DNA from: DAIDJM01 sp964250215
Lineage (GTDB): Bacteria > Pseudomonadota > Alphaproteobacteria > Acetobacterales > Acetobacteraceae
Assembly (NCBI GenBank): GCA_964250215.1
Contig: CAXUEX010000167.1
Location: forward strand, 1 to 5,929
Direction: 5' to 3'
DNA length: 5,929 nt
The notes beneath the pieces were generated by a model that searched no databases, was not told the DNA's origin, and saw only the letters and a program-made list of their open reading frames with translations. The position numbers and the translations under genes were made by a program. Positions 1 through 4,933 of this stretch are shown here, piece after piece. Within the stretch, counting starts at the first letter, position 1; every line of letters starts with the position of its first letter.

Positions 1-1
1 G

Positions 2-217
2 TTCTACGATCTGGGGCTCGCCACCGTCGCCGGCGCGTGGCTCGCCCGGCTAGGCCGCCCGCGCGGCTTTCTGCCGTGGGAGAAAACCGGCCTGGCTGCC
101 GCGGTGCTCGCCAGCATCGCCGCCTATCCGCTGGCCACGCTCACGCATGTGCAGTTCGGTGCGCTGATCGCCCCCGGCCTGCTCGCCCTCGCACTTCGCG
201 CCGCCTACCGCACATAA
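2..217 (+). CDS. C-terminal fragment of a multi-membrane protein, probably GT87/DUF2029-type glycosyltransferase
   Basis: Frame 2 is open from the window edge to a TAA at 215-217, giving 71 residues; the 5' part of the gene lies outside. The fragment is hydrophobic, with two or three likely membrane segments (residues about 1-16, 28-47 and 51-67). These are separated by a short polar stretch reading LGRPRGFLPWEK. A YD pair near a membrane segment and a GFLPWEK-like loop close to the C-terminus resemble the ends of GT87 (DUF2029) polyprenol-phosphate-dependent glycosyltransferases of alphaproteobacteria. Those are integral membrane enzymes that move sugars from lipid carriers. The family call is from memory of sequence style, on a short piece, so it is tentative; that it is a membrane-protein end is firmer. 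The next gene starts 7 nt after this stop, so the two may be cotranscribed, although no functional link is evident. Confidence 0.55.
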   Translation, partial: FYDLGLATVAGAWLARLGRPRGFLPWEKTGLAAAVLASIAAYPLATLTHVQFGALIAPGLLALALRAAYRT

Positions 218-224
218 TCGTGCC

Positions 225-1739
225 GTGCCCACCCGCCGCACCCTCCTTGCCGGCGCCCTGGCGCTGCCCGTTGCCGCCCGCGCCGCCAGCGGGCCGCCCC
301 TGCGCATCGCCTGCGATCTCCCCACCGGCCGCATCGATCCGCTCACCGTCTCGCAAACCGGCGGCCTGCTCCTGCTCGCGCAGACCGGCGAGTTCCTGGC
401 GCGCGTACGCCCCGACAACAGCTTGGCACCCGCGCTGGCCACATCCTGGCAGCGCAACGAAAATGCCACCATCTGGCGCTTCACGCTGCGCGAGGGCGTG
501 CGGTTCCACAACGGCGCACCCCTCACCGCCGCCGATGTCGCCGCCACCATCGATCGCCTCGCCGATCCCCATCGAGCCTCGAACGCGCTCTCCGTGTTCC
601 GCGGTGTGCTCTCCCCCGGGGGCGCGCGCCCGCTCGATGCGCACCATGTCGAGTTCCATCTCGATGCGCCGGACGCAAACTTTCCCTATGCCGTCTCCTC
701 CGACAACTACAACGCCATCATCCTGCCCGCCGATTTTTCCGGCGTCTGGGAGAAAACCTTCCTCGGCACCGGCCCATTCCGCCTGGAGAACTACACCCCC
801 ACGCTCGGCGCCAGCTTCGTGCGCAACCCCGATTGGTGGGGCGGCGACGTGCGGCCGGCGCGCACCGAATTCCTGTTCTACGCCGACCAGCAGCCGCAAA
901 TCCTCGCGCTGCGCGATGGCCAGGTGGATATTGTCGCGCAATTCGTGGTGCAGGGGGCGCGCGGCCTTATTGCCGATCCGCGCTTCCGCGTGCTGCGCCT
1001 GCGCTCCGCCGCGCACCGGCAGATTCATATGCGCACCGATCGGCCGCCCTTCGCCGATGCCCGCGTGCGCCAGGCGATCGCGCTCACGCTGGATCGTCCC
1101 GCCATCCTGTCCGGCCTGTTCCGCAATCTCGCCGAACTTGGCAATGATTCCCCTTGCGCGCCGGTTTATGCCGACACCGATCGCGCCGTGCCGCAGCGCC
1201 AGCAGAATCTCGCCGCCGCCCGCGAGAAGCTGCACCAGGCCGGCCACGCGAACGGCTTCCGCGCCACGCTCACCACCGAGCGTTTGCAGGAAATCCCCGA
1301 TCTCGCGGTGGTGCTGCAGCAATCCTGCGCCGCCATCGGCATCGAGCTGGCGCTGCGCGTGGAAGACCCGCAACGTTATTACGGCACCGCGCAGCCAGGC
1401 GCTTCCGATTGGCTGGATTCCGAAATGGGCATCACCGATTACGGCCATCGTGGCGTGCCCGATGTGATCCTGCGCGCCGCGCTCACCACCGGCGGCGCCT
1501 GGAACGCCGCGCATTTCAGCAACCAAAAATACGATGCGCTAGTCGGCCAATTCCGCGCCGCTTCCGGCCCCGAGCGCCAGCAGGCCAGTGCCGCCATCCA
1601 GGGTTTGCTGCTGCAAGAAACACCGGTGATCATCCCATATTTCTTCGATTTCCTCGTGGCCACGGCGCCAGAAATCCGCGGCGTGGAAGCCAGCGCGATC
1701 GGGCAGCTCTTCCTGGCGGGTGTTGAACATGGCGCCTAA
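225..1739 (+). CDS. ABC transporter substrate-binding protein, SBP_bac_5 (peptide/nickel/opine) family, Tat-like signal
   Basis: 504 residues from a GTG start. This is the periplasmic binding component of a Dpp/Opp-class importer, which delivers its ligand to the permeases encoded next. The start is set by the signal peptide: MPTRRTLLAGALALPVAARA has a twin-arginine TRRTLL core, a short hydrophobic run and an A-R-A cleavage site near residue 20. There is no lipobox cysteine, so a soluble periplasmic protein is expected. SBP_bac_5 hallmarks are a WRFTLREGVRFHNGAPLTAADV block (84-105), TGPFRLENY (182-190), NPDWWGG (201-207), and FADARVRQAIALTLDR (276-291), followed by a C-terminal lobe ending around ETPVIIPYFF (465-474). 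Length is typical of the family. No good Shine-Dalgarno sequence precedes the GTG, which lies 7 nt after the preceding stop, so translational coupling is plausible. The ligand (peptide, metal chelate, opine or glycoside) cannot be decided from sequence alone. Confidence 0.93.
   Translation: MPTRRTLLAGALALPVAARAASGPPLRIACDLPTGRIDPLTVSQTGGLLLLAQTGEFLARVRPDNSLAPALATSWQRNENATIWRFTLREGVRFHNGAPLTAADVAATIDRLADPHRASNALSVFRGVLSPGGARPLDAHHVEFHLDAPDANFPYAVSSDNYNAIILPADFSGVWEKTFLGTGPFRLENYTPTLGASFVRNPDWWGGDVRPARTEFLFYADQQPQILALRDGQVDIVAQFVVQGARGLIADPRFRVLRLRSAAHRQIHMRTDRPPFADARVRQAIALTLDRPAILSGLFRNLAELGNDSPCAPVYADTDRAVPQRQQNLAAAREKLHQAGHANGFRATLTTERLQEIPDLAVVLQQSCAAIGIELALRVEDPQRYYGTAQPGASDWLDSEMGITDYGHRGVPDVILRAALTTGGAWNAAHFSNQKYDALVGQFRAASGPERQQASAAIQGLLLQETPVIIPYFFDFLVATAPEIRGVEASAIGQLFLAGVEHGA
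1715..1720 (+). promoter_or_regulatory. Candidate ribosome binding site for the first permease gene
   Basis: GGCGGG lies 8 nt upstream of the ATG at 1729 and inside the 3' end of the binding-protein gene. It supports initiation at 1729 rather than at the in-frame GTG at 1720, which this motif would overlap. It also supports 1729 over the in-frame TTG at 1786, which has no purine-rich sequence before it. The match to the anti-Shine-Dalgarno is imperfect, and G-rich hexamers are common in DNA of this composition. Confidence 0.4.
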
Positions 1740-2700
1740 CAGAGGAAAGTTTTTTGGTTCTTTTTTTCAAAAAAGAACAACTTCCTTGCTTCTAGGCTTT
1801 CTTACACTAACCCTACTGAGCCTGCTGATCTTCGCCGGCACCCACCTGCTCCCCGGCGACGCCGGCCGCGCCATGTTGGGCCCGCTCGCCGATCCCCGCG
1901 CCGTCGCCGCGCTGGATCACGAACTCGGCGTCGATCGCGGCGCCGCCGCAGGCTACGCCGCCTGGATTTCCGGCCTGCCGCGCGGCGATTTCGGCCTTTC
2001 CTATGCGTATCGCGCGCCGATCGCGCCCATGCTCGCCGCGGCCCTCGCACGTTCGCTCGCGCTCGCGGGCCTCATCCTCGCCCTCGCCTTTCCCGCAGCC
2101 CTGCTCGCCGGCATCGCCGCCGCAAGAAACCAGGGCGGCGCGCTGGATCGCGTGCTCACGCTCGGCGGCCTGGCGCTCACGGTGGTGCCGGAATTCGTCA
2201 CCGCCATCGTGCTCATGCTCGTGTTCGGCATCTGGCTGCGCGTGCTACCGATCGCGGCCCTCGCTCCGCCCGGCGCCGGATTTGCTTCGCGCCTGCTGCA
2301 TCTTCTTGCCCCGGCGCTGCCCATCGTGCTCGCGCTGTTCGGCTATCTCGGCCGCACGGTGCGCGAAGCTTGCCGCCGTTCGCTCGCCAGCGACCACATC
2401 CGCACCGCAACGCTGAAAGGCCTGCCGCCGCATAGGATATTGCTGCGCCACGTGCTGCCCGATGTGTTGCCGCCCGTCATCACCGTCACCGCCGCGCAAC
2501 TCGGCTACGTGGTGGGCGGATTGGTCGTGGTGGAAACATTGTTCCGCTATCCCGGCATCGGTTTTCTCATTCTCTCCGCCGCCCGCGCGCGCGACTTTCC
2601 CATGCTGCAAGCCGGCGTGCTCGCCATCGGCGCCATCGTGATCGTCGCCAATTTGGTCGCCGACGCGCTGGTCGCGTGGCTCGATCCGCGCAGCACATGA
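1729..2700 (+). CDS. ABC transporter permease, DppB/OppB type, with repeat-encoded N-terminus
   Basis: 323 residues from the ATG at 1729, overlapping the binding-protein gene by 11 nt. This is an inner-membrane channel subunit of a Dpp/Opp-class importer, pairing with the downstream permease. The order is classical for DppB: a first membrane helix (about 19-36) running into HLLPGDAG (39-46), a periplasmic stretch with DHELGVDRG and LPRGDFGLSY, then about five further helices. The cytoplasmic EAA loop is at about 213-245 (REACRRSLASDHIRTATLKG, then LRHVLPD), which docks on the ATPase. The ETLFRYPGIGFL motif at 269-280 is typical of the family. Residues about 6-18, including FFGSFFQKR, are encoded by an AT-rich palindromic repeat, and residues 19-30 use codons rare in the rest of the window. 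An alternative is that translation starts at the TTG at 1786, leaving the repeat untranslated. The family call is secure; the exact start is not. Confidence 0.92.
   Translation: MAPNRGKFFGSFFQKRTTSLLLGFLTLTLLSLLIFAGTHLLPGDAGRAMLGPLADPRAVAALDHELGVDRGAAAGYAAWISGLPRGDFGLSYAYRAPIAPMLAAALARSLALAGLILALAFPAALLAGIAAARNQGGALDRVLTLGGLALTVVPEFVTAIVLMLVFGIWLRVLPIAALAPPGAGFASRLLHLLAPALPIVLALFGYLGRTVREACRRSLASDHIRTATLKGLPPHRILLRHVLPDVLPPVITVTAAQLGYVVGGLVVVETLFRYPGIGFLILSAARARDFPMLQAGVLAIGAIVIVANLVADALVAWLDPRST
1745..1785 (+). repeat. AT-rich palindromic repeat, copy 1 (REP-like stem-loop)
   Basis: A perfect 10-bp inverted repeat, GTTCTTTTTT (1757-1766) against AAAAAAGAAC (1769-1778), with TC between. Realistically this is 9 bp closed by a TTCA loop. 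An outer stem joins 1747-1752 to 1779-1783 with one bulged T (1750), and a 4-nt bulge (1753-1756) separates the two stems. It contrasts sharply with the GC-rich surroundings. Positions 1746-1783 match 4927-4890 on the other strand at 34 of 38 ungapped positions. It begins 5 nt after the binding-protein stop and lies inside the 5' end of the permease frame. It may act as an mRNA-stabilising or attenuating hairpin between the two genes. It resembles short dispersed palindromes of the REP class, but copy number in the genome is unknown here. Confidence 0.85.
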
Positions 2701-3476
2701 GCCGCATTGTGGGTGCCGTCATCGTCGCGTTCTGGACGCTCGTCGCCATCGCCGCGCCGCCGCTGTTGCCCTGGGCGCGCATCGATCTGCTGCACGTGCT
2801 GCAACCGCCCTCCGCCGGCCATCTGTTCGGCACCGACGAACTCGGCCGCGACGTGCTCGCCCGCACGCTGGCCGGCGCGCGCCCCATTTTCGCGGTCGCC
2901 CCCGCCGCCACGCTGCTCGCCGCCATCTTTGGCACCACCGCCGGCATGGCCGCCGGTTATTTTGGTGGCATTACGGATGCCGTGCTCGGCCGCGCCGTCG
3001 AAACCCTGCTTGCGCTGCCGCTCATCGTCGTCGCCCTGCTCGCACTCTCGGCGCTCGGCCCCTCGCCGCTCACGGTCATCGCCGTTATCGCACTGGTGTT
3101 CACGCCGCTCATCGCCCGCACCATGCGCGCCGCCACGCTGGCCGAACGCCGGCTGGATTATGTTGCGCTGGCACAATTGCGCGCCGAGACAACGCCGCGC
3201 ATCCTGTTCGGCGAAATCTTCCCCAACATCGTCCCGCCGCTGCTCGTGGAAGTCACCATCCGACTGGGCTACGCCATCTTCACCGCCGCCTCGCTGAGCT
3301 TCCTCGGTTTCGGCCTCTCGCCGCCATCGCCCGATTGGGGCCTCACCATCGCCGAAACCTACGGGCTCATGGCCGGGGGCGCTTGGTGGCCCACGCTCTT
3401 CCCCGCGATCGCCACCGCCTCGCTCGTCATCGGCGTGCACCTCCTTGCCGGCGCCGCCGGCAAAGATCCGCGATGA
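2697..3476 (+). CDS. ABC transporter permease, DppC/OppC type
   Basis: 259 residues. This is the second inner-membrane channel subunit. The ATG at 2697 overlaps the preceding TGA (ATGA) and is chosen over an in-frame GTG at 2676 because the junction has the standard coupled form and the protein then opens directly into a membrane helix (about 5-22). The DppC signature HLFGTDELGRDVLART is at 42-57. Membrane helices follow at about 66-88, 100-121, 123-140, 188-206 and 232-252. The cytoplasmic EAA loop lies around 145-180, with RRLDYVALAQLRAE then FPNIVPP. SLSFLGFGLSPPSPDWG at 199-215 is a further hallmark of the family. The N-terminal cytoplasmic tail is nearly absent (MSRIVGA) and the protein is somewhat shorter than many DppC proteins, but all core elements are present. 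It ends in another ATGA overlap with the ATPase gene, consistent with one translationally coupled operon. Confidence 0.93.
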   Translation: MSRIVGAVIVAFWTLVAIAAPPLLPWARIDLLHVLQPPSAGHLFGTDELGRDVLARTLAGARPIFAVAPAATLLAAIFGTTAGMAAGYFGGITDAVLGRAVETLLALPLIVVALLALSALGPSPLTVIAVIALVFTPLIARTMRAATLAERRLDYVALAQLRAETTPRILFGEIFPNIVPPLLVEVTIRLGYAIFTAASLSFLGFGLSPPSPDWGLTIAETYGLMAGGAWWPTLFPAIATASLVIGVHLLAGAAGKDPR

Positions 3477-4906
3477 CCGCGGCGCTCGAACTCGAAAATG
3501 TCACGGTGTCGTATCGCGGCACGCCGGCCCTGCGCCAACTCTCGTTGCGCGTGGCACCGGGCGGCAGCCATGGCCTCGTCGGCGAATCCGGCAGCGGCAA
3601 ATCCACCACCGCGCTGGCCATCCTGCGCGCGCTGCCTGCCGGCGCCACCTGCCAGGGCCGCATCGCGATCGGCGGCGAAAACCTGGCCGAACTCGCACCA
3701 CGCGCGCTGCGCCACCTGCGCGCCCATCGTGTTTCGATTGTGTATCAAGATCCCGTGCGCGCCCTTAGCCCCGCGCTGCGCGTCGCCACCCAGCTCGCCG
3801 AAGTGTTCCGATTGCTGGGTGCGGAAAAACGCCAAGCGCAGGAAGGCGCCCGAGCCCTGCTGCAGCGCCTGCAAATCCGCGACCCGGACCGCGTGCTCCG
3901 CCTCTATCCGCACGAACTATCGGGCGGCATGGCGCAGCGCGTGGTGCTCGCCATGGCCATGGCGAAACAACCGGCGCTGCTGATCATGGACGAACCCACC
4001 ACCGGCCTCGATGCCGAAAGCGCCGCTGCCGTGCTCGATCTCGTTAGCGAACTCCGCCGCGATTGCGGCACCGCCCTGCTGCTCATCAGCCACGATCTGG
4101 ACAGTGTCGAACGCCATTGCGAAACCATTGGCGTGCTGCACCAAGGCACGCTGGTGGAACAAGGTCCGGTCGCGAAAGTTCTGCACAACCCGCAAGCGCC
4201 CTACACGCAAGCCCTGCTCGCCGCCCGCCCGCGCGGCCAGGCTGCCTCGCCAAAAGCTGGCGCACCTGCCCTCACGGTCGAAAACCTCGCCAAGTCCCCG
4301 ATCGTGGAAAACATCGCCTTCACGATCGCACAGGGCGAAACTCTCGGCCTCACCGGCCCCTCCGGCAGCGGCAAAACCACCATCTCCCGCGCCGTCCTGG
4401 GCCTGTCCCCCGCCGATCCCGGCAGCATAATTCGTCTCGACAACGAAATCCTGCCGCTCCGTCTCGCGCAGCGCACCCGCGCGCAACGCCGCGCCATGCA
4501 GCCGGTGTTCCAGAACCCCGACGCAGCGCTCAATCGCGCCCACACGGTGGAAAAAATCCTCTCCCGCCCGCTCATTCGCCTGGCCAATCTGCGCGGCAAT
4601 GCCCTCCGGCAACGCATCACCAAACTCATGCAAGCGCTGCGGCTAGACCCCGCCCTGCTGCACCGCCGCCCCGCCGAACTCTCCGGCGGCCAGAAACAAC
4701 GCGTCGCCATCGCCCACGCGTTTGCCGCCAATCCACGCATCATCGTGCTCGACGAACCCACCTCGGCGCTCGATCTCTCGGTGCAGAAAACCGTGCTCGA
4801 TCTGTTAGCGCAATTACGCGCGCAGCAATCCGTGGCCACGCTGCTGATTTCCCACGATCAGGCGGTTCTGACCTATCTTGCACAGAAAAAAGTCGTTCTT
4901 TCTTGA
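3473..4906 (+). CDS. Fused two-domain ABC transporter ATPase (DppD-DppF type), C-terminally short
   Basis: 477 residues. The ATG at 3473 overlaps the permease stop; an open frame further upstream is only a shadow of the permease gene. This is a cytoplasmic ATPase powering the importer, with both nucleotide-binding domains in one chain as in YejF or GsiA. Domain 1: Walker A GESGSGKST 37-45, Q-loop Q92, LSGGMAQR 149-156, Walker B with catalytic E174, switch H207. It is followed by the oligopeptide-transporter tail (NPQAPYTQALLAA, 239-251). Domain 2: Walker A GPSGSGKTT 295-303, Q-loop Q347, LSGGQKQR 403-410, Walker B with E428, switch H461. Both ATP sites look intact. Domain 2 is compact: its first strands are short with no evident A-loop aromatic, and it stops 16 residues after H461, with no counterpart of the domain 1 tail. 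The last codons and the stop TGA lie within a palindromic repeat. Confidence 0.93.
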   Translation: MTAALELENVTVSYRGTPALRQLSLRVAPGGSHGLVGESGSGKSTTALAILRALPAGATCQGRIAIGGENLAELAPRALRHLRAHRVSIVYQDPVRALSPALRVATQLAEVFRLLGAEKRQAQEGARALLQRLQIRDPDRVLRLYPHELSGGMAQRVVLAMAMAKQPALLIMDEPTTGLDAESAAAVLDLVSELRRDCGTALLLISHDLDSVERHCETIGVLHQGTLVEQGPVAKVLHNPQAPYTQALLAARPRGQAASPKAGAPALTVENLAKSPIVENIAFTIAQGETLGLTGPSGSGKTTISRAVLGLSPADPGSIIRLDNEILPLRLAQRTRAQRRAMQPVFQNPDAALNRAHTVEKILSRPLIRLANLRGNALRQRITKLMQALRLDPALLHRRPAELSGGQKQRVAIAHAFAANPRIIVLDEPTSALDLSVQKTVLDLLAQLRAQQSVATLLISHDQAVLTYLAQKKVVLS

Positions 4907-4924
4907 AAGAAAGAACCAAAGAAC
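4886..4924 (-). terminator. Possible intrinsic terminator between convergent genes
   Basis: For minus-strand transcripts of the thiolase-like gene, the 10-bp stem is followed by GAC and then six U residues (4891 down to 4886), the layout of an intrinsic terminator. For plus-strand transcripts of the ABC operon the same stem is followed by CAAAGAACUUUUAUU, a weaker U tract. The stem is mostly A-U, so its stability is modest and the assignment is tentative. The position, straddling two convergent stops only 20 nt apart, favours a bidirectional role. Confidence 0.4.
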
Positions 4925-4933
4925 TTTTATTCC
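4886..4933 (-). repeat. AT-rich palindromic repeat, copy 2, inverted relative to copy 1
   Basis: A perfect 10-bp inverted repeat, GTTCTTTCTT (4895-4904) against AAGAAAGAAC (4907-4916), with GA between. An outer stem joins 4890-4894 to 4921-4925 and beyond, again with one bulged base (4923) and a 4-nt bulge (4917-4920). Read on the minus strand it aligns with copy 1 at 34 of 38 positions without gaps. The four differences form two compensatory pairs: T1764-A1771 corresponds to C4909-G4902, and T1752-A1779 to C4921-G4894. It fills the space between the convergent ATPase and thiolase-like genes, contains the ATPase stop (4904-4906), and its outer arm touches the thiolase stop (4927-4929). Confidence 0.85.

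Noticed and set aside
37..1467. Long open frame (476 codons) on the plus strand overlapping the binding-protein gene
   Set aside because: Its product is a Pro/Ala/Arg/Ser-rich string with no domain. It is the out-of-frame shadow of a GC-rich gene that has clear SBP_bac_5 motifs in another frame.
141..1526. Long antisense open frame (461 codons) opposite the binding-protein gene
   Set aside because: Gly/Ala/Arg-rich without recognisable motifs. Long antisense frames are expected opposite high-GC genes because stop codons are AT-rich.
1074..3411. GCGATCGC octamers (near 1074 and 3404) and frequent CGATCG sites, as a HIP1-like repeat
   Set aside because: Only two octamers were seen, both inside coding DNA, and CGATCG is easily produced by favoured codons such as GCG ATC and GAT CGC in this composition.
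2547..3440. Antisense open frame opposite the second permease
   Set aside because: Low-complexity Gly/Glu/Arg/Asp-rich translation with no domain; the plus strand carries a full DppC-type permease there.
1745..4933. The inverted repeat pair as ends of a transposon carrying the permease and ATPase genes
   Set aside because: No transposase lies between them, no obvious target-site duplication flanks them, and the enclosed genes are the normal partners of the binding protein outside. Two independent insertions of a dispersed palindrome fit better.
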